Shown here: positions 53,210 to 64,000 of the stretch, piece by piece
Layout: each line of letters opens with the position of its first letter
How positions within the stretch are numbered: the stretch's first letter is position 1
DNA from: Arctopsyche grandis
Lineage: Eukaryota; Arthropoda; Insecta; Trichoptera; Hydropsychidae
Length of the DNA stretch: 64,000 nucleotides
Assembly (NCBI RefSeq): GCF_051622035.1
Contig: NC_135355.1
Location: 23,800,486-23,864,485, forward strand
Direction: 5' to 3'
The notes under the pieces: model-generated
Databases searched by the model: none
Told to the model about the DNA's origin: nothing
What the model saw: the letters and a program-made list of their open reading frames with translations, nothing else
Position numbers and translations under genes: made by a program

Positions 53210-54152
53210 ATGACTATTTCGTTTGTGGTAATTTTTGTAAGTATTTTGTTTCAATTCGACTATTATGTGGATTTCTTGATAACGAATTAATTTATTTTGC
53301 ATTTATAAGGGGACATATTGTTACTTTTTTTTGTTTTGATAAAAACCATAATTTTCTTGCTTGCAGGCGCTCTTAAACGGAATCAATGCCAGCACTTTCT
53401 TAATGTCAAAAGGACTGAAAGAATTTGACAACAAAGAATGCGAAAACCCTGGTTTCATGTGTGATAATTGTTCGACTTCTGCTTTTTGCATCCCGTACCC
53501 AAATGGCGATTATGGAAAGGAAATAATTGAAACATGTCCAGCTGGAAGTACCTGTCTAGGTGAAACTGGACGTTGCACAACCGCCTCCAACTATGAGTGT
53601 GATGGAAGTTCAACTGGATATGAATTTTATTGTATCCAGCCCGGTGTCTTTCCAGACCCATTCAGTTGTAAGAAATATCACATATGCGTTCCAGGTGAAT
53701 ATTTCTCCTATCAGAATGAATGTGGTCTGGGCTTCGCCTACGACCCTTTGACCACTCTCTGTAGCATAAAAATGGTAAACAACAGTTGCACATCCGTCAT
53801 ACCGAAATGCGAGAAACCCCTACAATCTGGACCAGTTTTGGGTAATCCCAGTATATTTTACATGTGCCGACCGAGATATATCAATGGTAATATGGTAAAT
53901 TTACCAGACTTCTTCAGCTGTCCATTCAATGAACAATATGATGCGAAATTGGAAAAATGCATCGATCCAACTCCACCATCTGGCATTGACAAGGATGGAT
54001 TGTGTGTCGACAAAGGCTACTATTACTACCCTGGTGATTGCAAGAAGTATAAAGATTGCCCTGCCAAGGGAAAGGCGCCCGTTATCAGAACTTGTGGTAC
54101 TTATTATCGATTTGATCCAAATGAGAGTAAATGCGTATATTTCACATGTTGA
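53210..54152 (+). CDS. Secreted CBM14 chitin-binding (peritrophin-like) protein, paralog 1
   Basis: Exons 53210-53236 and 53367-54152 (GT-AG intron of 130 bp), 270 aa. Exon 1 codes MTISFVVIF; with ALLNGINAS from exon 2 it forms a signal peptide, so the protein is secreted. The mature chain is Cys-rich: an N-terminal module (CENPGFMCDNCSTSAFC ... CPAGSTCLGETGRC), a middle module (CIQPGVFPDPFSCKKYHICV ... GFAYDPLTTLC) and a C-terminal module (CVDKGYYYYPGDCKKYKDCP ... YRFDPNESKC). The last two have the six-Cys CBM14/peritrophin-A layout with aromatic residues before the CxxY/C core that contact chitin. A linker CIDPTPPSGIDKDG separates them. The likely place is peritrophic matrix or cuticle. AATAAA follows at about 54190. 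Strong similarity over full length to 59430-60413. Confidence 0.88.
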
Positions 54153-54439
54153 TTGTGTTATTGTTCTATTTATATGTTTATTGTTGAACAATAAAGAAAA
54201 GTTGTAAAATTAAAACCAATATTTGTTTTGTATTAATGGTTATTATATATGTATATTTAATATGAAATATTAATGTATTTATAATACTAACACACCTTTG
54301 TTTTACTGGTTTCAAATTATGCAACCCATTTTAAATTTTAAAACTTACTAAATATTTTCATAGTTAAAAAATAATTTTAATAATAAACCAGAATAACATT
54401 AGATATATATCATCAGATTGCAAAATGTTAATTCACCTT

Positions 54440-54900
54440 CAATTGGTGCTATCTTAATTGAAATGGCCAGTAACCATTAAACAACACTGTTCGACACGAA
54501 AAATGGTTCAGAGACGAGATATGACTTTTCTTAAACATAGATCTATGCCCAGTAGATACGAATCTGGTAATAAAAAATGTTGATTGGCTCGAGATTAGGA
54601 GATATGTATTTGTGTTTTTTAAATCGCGCGATTTTTCTATATCTTCGTGTTGTTCGGTCAATGTCTCAAAATATGTCATTTCCTATTCAAAATGAATACT
54701 AGAATTTATAGTCGGAAATTTAATCTTTCATTTGTAGTACTTAACTTTCAAATCTCTCTAAGTAGTCGTCCAGTTCAAATCAAAAGTCAAAAGTACGTAT
54801 TTTCACTTGGTATTTTTTCCCACTGTCAATACTATTTTATATTGAGTATTTTATATTGAAACATGCTTATTGGGATAGTGTTCTGGCCACACTATTGGCT
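54440..54900 (-). repeat. Inverted partner of the dispersed repeat at 34.1-34.5 kb
   Basis: CAGAGACGAGATATGACTTT, AAATCGCGCGATTTTTCTAT and AGTCGTCCAGTTCAAATCAA are the reverse complements of blocks at 34140-34530, in reverse order. The end carries GTTCTGGCCACACTATTGG, as at 34120. Confidence 0.7.
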
Positions 54901-55073
54901 ACAAATTAGTTTGAATAGTTTTGTGAAAATACCAAAATAAAAATAGAAATTGATATCCTGGTCAATTTTAATAACAATAATCGGAGCTAGTGCACCCATT
55001 GTCGTGTACATTGTGTCGTTGAATCTTTTGAAATTTAACTAATTGTCACGGCACCCCGGCGTGACACTATGTA

Positions 55074-56563
55074 CAGGTATTCCTCGACTTACGACGGAGA
55101 TACGTTCCTGAACCTCGGTCGTAAGTCGAATCCGTCGTAAGTCAAGGAATATATTTATATTTTTTTTCGGTGATTTTACTTACTTTTATTAATACAGTAA
55201 TTCAAATGAATTCATATTTAAATTTAAAAAAATTAAACATCTACATCATCCGTACTTATTAATTATAAATTATACATCCTCATCACTTATCACATAGGTA
55301 CAATCCATTTCTTCATCTTCAGTTTGAGATAGTCGTATGAGTTTTTTTGAAAAATGTGTCTAATTTTGTTTGAACAGTATCCTGTTTTTTTTTCTCTATA
55401 TATTTCTTGGTAGCATGCGAGATTTTCTTGAATCCTGCGGTTCACATTTGAAAATCTTGCACTGTCTGGGTCCATCATTTCAAACTTTTGTATTCCTTGA
55501 TTAATTAAATTAAAAGCAGCAGCCATTTATTTCAATACAATTATTTTCAGCGGTTCCGCAGATGTGATTGATTCATTTTCATCAATATCCTCTTCTGCAA
55601 CCATTTGAGTTTCAAGATCTAATAATTCTGCATTGGTTCGATCTTTTTTTTTCGTGGGTTCAAATCGATTGGTGAGTTTTTTCCATATTCCGAACATACA
55701 TATGTACATGCTGAAGTAACTTCTTAAGCCGTTAAAGGGTCCATCCCTTATCTATATTTCTTGAAGCATGAAGGATATTATAATTTTTCCAAAATTCTTG
55801 AAAAGTTTTTCTTTCTTCTATTGCTTCAATGCCTTGCGCAAATATAATTTTTAAATAATGAGCTTTAAGAGACGCAATGGAATTCGCTTTTCAATCTTGT
55901 CATCGATCCGAATCACTAGTAATTTTTCTTTTTTTTTTAATGGGTCCGAGTCTTTTTATTTATTATTTTAGATTTGATTGACAAGGAAACTTTAACGGCT
56001 TTACGATGTTTTTCTTTATCTTTTAAAATAGTGGATACCGTTGAATGTGACAATTTCAAATTATTTGCCAAGTCCATCACTTTTTTACCACTATCATATT
56101 GTTTTGTCACTTCAAGTTTCATTTCCAAGTCTATCACTTTTCTCCTTCTTTTAACAAGAGTTTCTTTATCAGTCATTATCACGTTTCTTTATCACACATT
56201 ATAAATGTTCTTATAAATAAAAACTTGAGCACTAATCAACACGAAATTGAGAAAATAAACATACTAAAAAAATAACGAACAGTTATGTAACAAACAGTAA
56301 CGACCGTATGAGTTTGTTACCGTCGTGCAACTGGTGACGAATCCCAAAAGAATGAGTCATAACTTAATCTAAAAAAATACTGCGATGTTTCATTTCTTCC
56401 GAAAGAGAATTCCTCGTTTTCATAACTCACATCCGCTTGAGATTTATCAATAATTTTTTGAAAAATAATTAATTAATAAAAAAATTTTTTTTTCGGTCGT
56501 AAGTGCGAACCGTCGTAAGTTGAACCGTCGTAAGTTGAACCGTCGTAAGTCGAGGACTACATG
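55074..56563 (-). mobile_element. pogo/Tigger-type element, 1490 bp
   Basis: TA flanks (55072-55073, 56564-56565). Inverted ends CAGGTATTCCTCGACTTACG and (opposite strand) CATGTAGTCCTCGACTTACG, then ACGG. Several subterminal copies of GAACCGTCGTAAGT stand near both ends, probable transposase binding sites. The transposase relic inside is on the minus strand. Confidence 0.88.
55290..56182 (-). pseudogene. Tigger/pogo transposase relic
   Basis: 56182-55937 codes the N-terminal CENP-B-like helix-turn-helix: RRRKVIDLEMKLEVTKQYDS, KVMDLANNLKLSHSTVSTIL. The DDE catalytic core is absent. 55526-55290 codes the C-terminus: LINQGIQKFEMMDPDSARFS and LACYQEIYREKK, which match Tigger-derived proteins (EEFExxDPNxERF, ACYKEIYEEKK). 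55709-55527 lies between with acidic sequence. The element is an internal deletion and inactive. Confidence 0.82.
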
Positions 56564-56574
56564 TACGTGTCAAA

Positions 56575-56655
56575 GTTGCCTTTTGTATCAACTCTGAAGT
56601 GCTGCGATGCGTCGCTGCAGCGCACTGTCGCCTAGTGTGGTCAGACCTTAAGCCC
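56575..56655. repeat. Fragment of the GGTCTGACC TTAA-MITE family
   Basis: GCACTGTCGCCTAGTGTGGTCAGACC followed by TTAA, plus AGTTGCCTTTTGTATCAACT, matches internal and right-end sequence of the inner MITE at 11681-11858. It abuts the Tigger element, which may have inserted into it. Confidence 0.6.
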
Positions 56656-57925
56656 TCACCAGTTAAAAAATTGCCACTTGTTGAATATTTGTAATTGCAT
56701 TATAATATCTTTCTTGTAATTGCATTATAATATTATTAATGATATTGTAACATGAATTTTTTTACTAAATTTAATGTTGGTGATTCGTCTTCGGCCAATA
56801 CATCTTACATCTTCTTATGTTTAGATTTCCTTTTATTTTGATTCGAATTAATATTCAAATTAGTGCAATATTCAGTAATTACTACAACTATTTTCTATAA
56901 AATTCTTAAAATTATTAACGAGCCCCTATCACTATTAATGATGATAAATAAATATCCCGTTCTTTCTTCTGAATTGCAATGATAACCTTATTCAATATAT
57001 CACTTATGATATATTCCAAATATTCCAAATATTTAAATAGTGGTTTCGCAAGTGAATGTGAATCTATATTTCATTTATATTTTCTGAACATATTTCTTCC
57101 GCTATCGTAAATTAAAAATTAAAAATAAAATAGGCGAGGGATGCCTTCGGCGCCCGTATTGTGGACAATTATACTAATTTATTAGTTGTAAATTTTGGTA
57201 GAAAAGGCCCATTTCGGGGGCTTCAAGCGCGCGGCTATTTTCATGTAAGATAAACCGCCGCTGTGTACATATGTACATAGTATGTATTTATTAGTTAATT
57301 TCATTGATTCGTATCATTGTTAATCTTTTAATTCTCAATAGCGCAGCACGCATTCTTTGACGATGCTTCATTCATACATCTATCGAATTTTAGCTATCGT
57401 GTTGTTATTGAGCTTTCATTCAGATAGCAATCGTTTACTTACGTTTTACTACGGTTTTCCATTAGTCTGATGCTAAGATTAAGTAAAATATAATGCGATT
57501 GCGAATACAACGAGAATAATAAATTAGCGGAATCGCATCAAAAAGCTTTTATTTTGTCACATGTTTCTCAACACAAATAATCGAATTTAATATGTACACA
57601 TTCTTAAACTTGGAATTGAATTAACCTTGGATCAGAAAATCAGATGTGCGATTCCCGTTTTTTTTATAAGATTTTTATTTTCAGTAACACCGATTCACTG
57701 CTTGTTCAGTTATAATGATTCTAAGCAGTTTATTCCATTTCATCATACTCAGTATTACATATATTATATCATTACAGATATATCAATACTCTTGTAAATA
57801 AGTTTTTGAACCCTTTCTCTCATTATATATTTGAACACTAAAATTTAAATAAGAGCAATATTACAAATAACTATTAAGTAATATGAAAAGTGGATCCACC
57901 CCAGATATATTACAATTATTGATGG
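56656..57925. other. Gene-free stretch between TE relics
   Basis: AT-rich; no coding region recognised. 57120-57260 is a GC-richer patch (GGCGAGGGATGCCTTCGGCG) of unknown origin. The orphan copy of the CBM14 upstream block is at 57459-57495. Confidence 0.45.
57459..57495 (+). repeat. Orphan copy of the CBM14 upstream block
   Basis: CCATTAGTCTGATGCTAAGA followed by TTAAGTAAAATA matches 53067-53098 (CCATTAGTTTGATGCTCAGA TTAAATTAAAT), 140 bp upstream of paralog 1. No gene follows here. It may be what is left of a duplicated gene or a duplicated enhancer. Confidence 0.5.
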
Positions 57926-57929
57926 CAAT

Positions 57930-58110
57930 AAAATTCAATATGAAGATTTTGGTTGTGCTGCTCTAAGATTAATTTGGTGTCCAGTTAATATTGTGAATGC
58001 TGAAAGATATTTCAGTAAATATAATTTAATTGTAACTGATCGTCGCACAAATCTTAAAGAAGCATTGATGGAAACATGCCCTATGCTTATTTATAACAAA
58101 TTTTAATTTG
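57930..58110 (+). pseudogene. hAT transposase C-terminal relic
   Basis: The frame reads CAALRLIWCPVNIVNAERYF, SKYNLIVTDRRTNLKEALME then TCPMLIYNKF and a stop. This is the hAT dimerisation domain of the SxxxERxFSxxxxIxxDRRxxL type. Only the C-terminus is present. Confidence 0.75.
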
Positions 58111-58246
58111 ATATTCTATTTTTATATTCATGTTTTTTGCCTTTGTATTTTTCATCTTTTATTTTAATTAAAATGTTCGTAATTACAAAATATTTTTGTG
58201 ATTTTTTATTATTTTTTAATTGTTGTATTATCTTTAAATTGCATCA

Positions 58247-58460
58247 TATATATAAAGACGGTAATCTGTGTGTGTGTGTGTCCTAACTCTCGCCGAACAT
58301 AATGAACGAATCGATAAAAATCGATTAATTCATTTTTCGACGAGACGACTTTGTCGCGACTCGAACCGATCACCCCAAATAGCCTGAATATGGGTCTAAA
58401 TTGAGCTAATGGTCTCGGACATCACGCCAAATCCAATTTTTCATTTCGCCTTTTTTTTTT
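58247..58460 (+). repeat. Dispersed repeat fragment with (GT)n
   Basis: TATATATAAAGACGGTAATC, (TG)8, CTCTCGCCGAACATAATGAA then ATAAAAATCGATTAATTC and CGAGACGACTTTGTCGCGAC. The composition and hairpin-prone end resemble repeat tails such as that at 48596. Class unknown. Confidence 0.4.
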
Positions 58461-58619
58461 AAACATTAATTGAAATATTCCTTCTCGCCATATAAAAATA
58501 CGTAATTTTAATAATTTCATTTAGCGAGGTTTTGAACCATTTTTTTATGTATTTATTTTCAATTAAATTATAATTATAATTAAAATTATTTATATTTTGA
58601 CGATATACGAGAAAAAAAT

Positions 58620-58722
58620 TGATTTCATTCACCGCGGGCGCCGGGAATCGAACCTCGGACCCTCCGATACAAACGCAATGGCCCTCACGAGCTCGCGTCG
58701 CATGCCATATCCTCGCCCAGAA
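58620..58722 (-). repeat. tRNA-like sequence, probable SINE head
   Basis: On the minus strand GGGCGAGGATATGGCATGCG starts the block and GAGGTTCGATTCCCGGCGCC CGCGG ends it. GGTTCGATTCC fits a B box, TGGCATGCGACG is near an A box, and GGGCG at the start can pair with CGCCC at the end as an acceptor stem. At about 100 nt it is long for a tRNA and I cannot assign an anticodon loop, so a tRNA-derived SINE is more likely than a working tRNA gene. Confidence 0.5.
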
Positions 58723-59349
58723 TACGTGTTGTAAATACACATCATATGTATATGCACGTAATTTGTTATGTGTAATAATAATATTCAACGTTGCGAGGTC
58801 AATGACCGTTTGTGTATAATCGGAAAATATTACATTTTGTTAACGTTAACTTTAAGAATTGAAAATTATTACAAATAAAGAATTGAAAACTATCTATGAG
58901 AGTCTACGAAAATAACGGTTCCGGTTCCGGATTTTTTTTTAGTTTTATACGGGTATATAATAATTTTATACCCATGCGATGATATTTCATCGGGCTATTC
59001 ACTAGTATGTTTATATTTATCGAAATTGTTTAATATTTGAAATTAAAGTTTAATAAAAATAGATGCTAAAATTAAACATAAACGTTCTAAAATGCGATAA
59101 TTCAAAATGAAGATGCTATAAGTACTCGTCTCTACATACTTATGAAAATTAAAAACATTTTAAAAATAAAAATACATCATTTCTTTACTCAAAATAGATC
59201 GTTTGAATGTTGTCAATAAAGAAAAAACCAATGTAATAAACCGTAAAATCGTACGATTTGAAAATAATAAATAATTTCGAAAAAATACAAAAATTGAATA
59301 TAATAGATTAAGAAAGACAGTTTGAGCACATACGAAAGTTAAGACGACT

Positions 59350-59385
59350 ATTTTTATCTTAAAAAAAAAACAGTATATAAATCGT
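59350..59385 (+). promoter_or_regulatory. Promoter of the second CBM14 gene: GATA site and TATA box
   Basis: GACTATTTTTATCTTA carries TTATCT (59354-59359) and CAGTATATAAATC carries TATATAAAT (59374-59382), 48 bp before the ATG. Motif order and spacing mirror paralog 1 (18 versus 20 bp start to start). Confidence 0.65.
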
Positions 59386-59429
59386 AAAGTACAGTCAAAT
59401 CAACAGTCGATTAAGACGTATTCGCAACA

Positions 59430-60413
59430 ATGATTGCAAAATCGGGTATTTTATTTATTGGGATAATTTTCGTAAGTACCCACGCTTTTTTGCAGTTAAA
59501 TATTTCCTTTTATAATAAAATAAACGAGCCTTGCATTAATACTGAACATACCAATATAAACATATTCTGTTAAAATTAATTTAGATTTTTTTTCAACGAT
59601 TTTCAGTCATATTTGGCCTGCATCCATGCGGCGACTTTTTCCATTTCAAAATCATCTTTGGTGGAATCTCGCAACGAATGCACTCAGACTGGCTTCATGT
59701 GCGACGACTGCACGACTTCCGCGTTTTGCATTGAGCTTCCGAATGGTGATTTCGTCAAAGAAGTAGTCGAATCATGCTCAACTGGAAGCACTTGCCTCGC
59801 ACAGACTGGAAAATGCACCACCGAATCAAACTATGAATGTGGAGTCGATGATATTGGATACCAGATTAAATGCCACAAGCAGTCTGGCATTTTCCCCAAC
59901 CCATTCAGCTGCAAAAAATTCTTCACCTGCGTCAACATACCTAATTCTGATCAGTACGATATATTCCACGACGAATGTGCCACAGGCTACGCCTTCGATC
60001 CTTTGACAACCCGCTGCACGCTGAAAGTGGAAAATAACGAATGTCCTAATTCGATACCAACCTGTCAGAACTCTTCACAGAGTGGAGCGATCGAAGGTAA
60101 CCCCGCTATATATTATATGTGCTGGCCCAGACAGTTAGTGGACGGTTCCACGATTTATTTCCCAGAGTTATTCTACTGTCAAAATAATTACATATATAAT
60201 GTAACAAAGTGTATTGACCCAACACCACCCTCCGGTTTAGATAATAATGGATTGTGTGTAGACAAAGGACTGTTTTACTATCCAGGAGATTGCATCAAGT
60301 ACAAGGACTGTTCGGCTACCGGAAAACCTCCTATCATTAGGACTTGTGCCAATCATTACAAATTCGACAATAAATTGAATAAATGTGTTTTATTCACCTG
60401 TAATAATATGTAA
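59430..60413 (+). CDS. Secreted CBM14 chitin-binding (peritrophin-like) protein, paralog 2
   Basis: Exons 59430-59471 and 59607-60413, 282 aa. The signal peptide is MIAKSGILFIGIIF plus SYLACIHA, split by the intron at the same place as paralog 1. The Cys-rich modules are CTQTGFMCDDCTTSAFC ... CSTGSTCLAQTGKC, CHKQSGIFPNPFSCKKFFTC ... GYAFDPLTTRC and CVDKGLFYYPGDCIKYKDCS ... YKFDNKLNKC, with the shared linker CIDPTPPSGLDNNG. Cysteine spacing is conserved with paralog 1, while surface residues differ, so the pair is an old tandem duplication under constraint. Likely role: cross-linking chitin in peritrophic matrix or cuticle. A poly-A signal AATAAA lies near 60428, just before a (TA)n tract. Confidence 0.88.
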
Positions 60414-60469
60414 TATATATTTGAAGGAATAAAAATATTACCGATATATACTCGCTTTTTTAATATTTG

Positions 60470-60526
<57 letters not shown>
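60470..60526. repeat. (TA)n microsatellite
   Basis: Nearly 30 TA units between the second CBM14 gene and a hAT-like end. Confidence 0.95.
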
Positions 60527-60529
<3 letters not shown>

Positions 60530-62016
60530 TGGCGGACTGGCCATACAAGCGAACATGCCCGATGGCATGTGGGCCCCACTATCAGTTAGAAAATATGGGC
60601 CCTCAGTAAAAGTAAATAACTTTTTAACTATTTATAGTATATTGCAACTTTGGGACCTAAAGTTTGGGTATTTCAACAAAACAAATTTCTTACTATATAC
60701 ACAAACAACTAATACCTGCTTTAACAGCCCAAGGATCGGTTAACTTTTTTTATTAGGCTCGAATCGTGTAAGTTTCAAAATTTGCGTGGGCCCATTTCCA
60801 ACGTCAATATTATGTATATACCAATACCTATGTAACAACTAACTACTGAAATATAAATGGGAATAAACAAATTTTCGTGAATAATATAAACAGAACTGCT
60901 TAAAGGAATTTTGATAAGACGATTAATCATCAAACAACGATTTAAATTTACTCCATACTTTCAAAATAACATTTGATTATACTTCGATGATATAGTAAGA
61001 TTTAAATACACAATTTTAAACAGTTTCCGAATATAAAATCTATTCTTAATCTAGACACATCCATGTAAATAGAAATATACGATAGGGGCCCCCTCCCCAA
61101 AATCCCGATTTTCGATTAACATTAATTGAAAATATTATGCATTTTTTTCAGGGACGTAATTTGGGGGGGCCATAGGGGGGCACTTGCCCCTCTAAATTAA
61201 GGAACAGTGTGAATTTAGAAAATATTATGAATTTAATGATTAATGAGATACTATGGATCTATGAATGCTACGTTTATTTCTTATGTACATATGTTATTTT
61301 TGGGTAACTAATAAAATAATCGCTGTTATGTGCTTTGAAGAAAAACAAAACAAAAATTTATCTATTGTTATTACGTACTTACATATGTACATAGATAAAG
61401 TGAAAAGACAGTTGGTAGAAATTAAGTTAATTGATAGTTTTTTGATGACTCAGTTTGATGGTCGATTAATGTTGACCATGTGAAGATTTGTGGAAAAAAA
61501 TTTTCGCTTGCGGCGCTTTTTTCTCTTTTTACATAATATTTTTTTATAATTACTTTTTCAAAAATAAGTTCCTTTTTTTATATTTTATAAGTCAATAAGG
61601 TAAAGGATATTTTCCATTTTTATTCTGATATAAAAAAGATTTTTTGAAAAAAAATTCAATTTGACCAATCTTTGCCTGCCCCCCCCCAAGAAAAAGCTGA
61701 AATGACGTTCCTGATTGTTTTCTACCGAAAGTAAAAGCCGCTTTTATGCCGCATTCTATTTACCCAGGACAAGGGTTAAAACGAAATATCTGTACAATGA
61801 AATTTGTGGATCTATTTTGCTTTTGCCATTTTTCTTGTACCTGAATTTGTTTATTCCCATTTTTGAAAATTTCATTTATTTTTTTCCCTTGAATTTTAGC
61901 GTGGTGGAAAGAAGAAAATTTTGTTATATGGGGGGGGGGGGGACAATTTTTTTTAACCCTGGGGGGGCCCCCTTTGACTCCTGGCATGCACTGATTTCAG
62001 TCCCAGTCCGCCACTG
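60527..62016. mobile_element. hAT-like element with a second one nested inside
   Basis: Left CAGTGGCGGACTGGCCATAC, right (opposite strand) CAGTGGCGGACTGGGACTGA: identical first 14 bases. No intact transposase; inner open frames carry no domain. Both sides are (TA)n-rich, so a target duplication cannot be recognised. The nested element is at 61149-61713. Confidence 0.6.
61149..61713. mobile_element. Nested hAT-like MITE, 565 bp
   Basis: Left CAGGGACGTAATTTGGGGGG, right (opposite strand) CAGGAACGTCATTTCAGCTT. Flanking 8-mers ATTTTTTT and ATTGTTTT differ by one base. Another right end of this family, GCTGAAATGACGTCCCTG, is at 63069-63086. Confidence 0.6.
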
Positions 62017-62028
62017 GGACTGGGACTG
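61998..62028. repeat. Perfect 12-bp inverted repeat at the hAT end
   Basis: CAGTCCCAGTCC, loop GCCACTG, GGACTGGGACTG. It spans the right terminus of the hAT-like element and may result from imprecise end joining. Confidence 0.85.
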
Positions 62029-63370
<1,342 letters not shown>

Positions 63371-63850
63371 CTAGGGATCCCAATCGAATATTCGAATATT
63401 CGAGTATTTGAATTATTCGTCTGATTTTTCAGCCATTCGTTATTCGAATATTATTTGTGTATATATTTTATTATAAACTAAATACACAAAATCAACATGA
63501 AAAGGTTGATGACGAAGAAACCGACGATTATGAAGAAAATGAAGATAATGAAGAAGATGAAATGTCTCCATGTGAAGAAACGGATTTTTATTCATTAAAG
63601 ACGGAAATGTTTGAAGAAAATCACTTTTCGATCGATAATAATCTCTACGAAATTTTAGAAAACATCAGAAAAATAATACGAATATTTAAGAAGTCACCGG
63701 CGAAATATACAATTTTAAAAGAAATCACAACGAAAAAAGAAAATCAAAAATTGAAATTATTATTGGCTGTATAAACGGGGTGGAATTCAATGGCAACAAT
63801 GATAAGACGATTCATTCAAGATTCATTCAAATTTATGCTTGGTACATATG
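63371..63850 (+). pseudogene. hAT transposase relic (ZBED-like, middle part)
   Basis: The hAT-type end TAGGGATCCCAATCGAATAT opens the element at about 63372. The frame from 63480 has an acidic stretch (DDEETDDYEENEDNEEDE), then LENIRKIIRIFKKSPAKYTI and KLKLLLAV, a TAA stop (63772-63774), then TGWNSMATMIRRFIQDSF. In ZBED-type transposases IRKIVKxFRKSP ... LDVKTRWNSMxxMxxRF is the conserved order, so the stop replaces the Lys of VKTRWNS. The rest is lost. Confidence 0.75.
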
Positions 63851-63884
63851 TGCATACATACATATGTAATTACCTTTTTTCTAA

Positions 63885-64000
63885 ATTTGATTGTTTTTTT
63901 ATTAAATTTATTTGAATCGAAAAAAATATAGTATTCAACCAAGTGAATTGTCATCATAAAAATTTTATTTTTTTTCGAAGTTCCTCAACAAAGATACAAA
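63885..64000 (+). repeat. Dispersed 'ACCCGGCT' repeat family, copy D (cut by window end)
   Basis: TTGATTGTTTTTTTATTAAA followed by TTTATTTGAATCGAAAAAAA and GTCATCATAAAAATTTTATT aligns with copy A at 3505-3600. The head of the family (ACCCGGCTTCGC) is absent. Confidence 0.6.

Noticed and set aside
58620-58722. A functional tRNA gene
   Set aside because: About 100 nt, no clear anticodon loop and imperfect A box; kept only as a tRNA-like SINE head.

Overview
The window looks like nuclear DNA of an insect. It is AT-rich, has spliced genes with short GT-AG introns, carries an insect-type odorant receptor and two chitin-binding (CBM14) peritrophin-like genes, and is dense in insect-type transposons (hAT, Tc1/mariner, pogo/Tigger, TTAA-target MITEs, Ty3 retrotransposons, LINE pieces). 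Palindromic ACATATGT-rich tracts recur throughout. I cannot fix the order or species from sequence alone. Most open frames that start and stop cleanly are noise or TE debris; host genes had to be rebuilt exon by exon.

Host genes, left to right: (1) a small secreted protein whose last two exons lie at 6640-7067 (+). (2) A divergent cationic amino acid transporter-like (SLC7/CAT) gene, 11 exons, 10785-17453 (+), 622 aa. (3) PNKP, the DNA-end-healing 5'-kinase/3'-phosphatase, 7 exons, 25234-18132 (-), 529 aa, tail to tail with the transporter. (4) An odorant receptor, 7 exons, 36007-38395 (+), 420 aa. (5) SLC33A1, the acetyl-CoA transporter, 8 exons, 42922-48106 (+), 515 aa. (6, 7) Two paralogous secreted CBM14 proteins, 53210-54152 and 59430-60413 (+), with matching promoter modules. 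In every complete model the exon phases join and the summed length is a multiple of three.

Between and inside the genes lies a layered transposon landscape. 1-1190 is a LINE endonuclease end. 1.98-10.24 kb holds three hAT relics with 8-bp target duplications. The transporter introns hold TTAA MITEs, hAT MITEs and a solo LTR. PNKP intron 2 holds a three-level nest (TTAA element > mariner > Tc1). 25.6-28.1 kb has LTR debris and a TRIM-like miniature retroelement. 28216-33425 is a complete Ty3/gypsy element, gag and pol both open, with 297-bp LTRs and an ATAT target duplication, so a young insertion. 33.9-35.4 kb is a broken hAT transposase. 44.5-45.5 kb, inside an SLC33A1 intron, is a remarkable GC-rich array that turns into a large imperfect palindrome. 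The right end has a Tigger element, more hAT relics, a tRNA-like SINE head and long (TA)n tracts.

The genes do not form an operon or pathway. The strongest functional grouping is the CBM14 pair, which share a GATA-site plus TATA-box promoter and probably act together in gut or cuticle chitin matrices. I saw no clearly new biological system; the best candidates for novelty are the intronic palindromic GC array, the divergent transporter that has lost CAT hallmark residues, and the CBM14 promoter module with an extra orphan copy of its upstream block.
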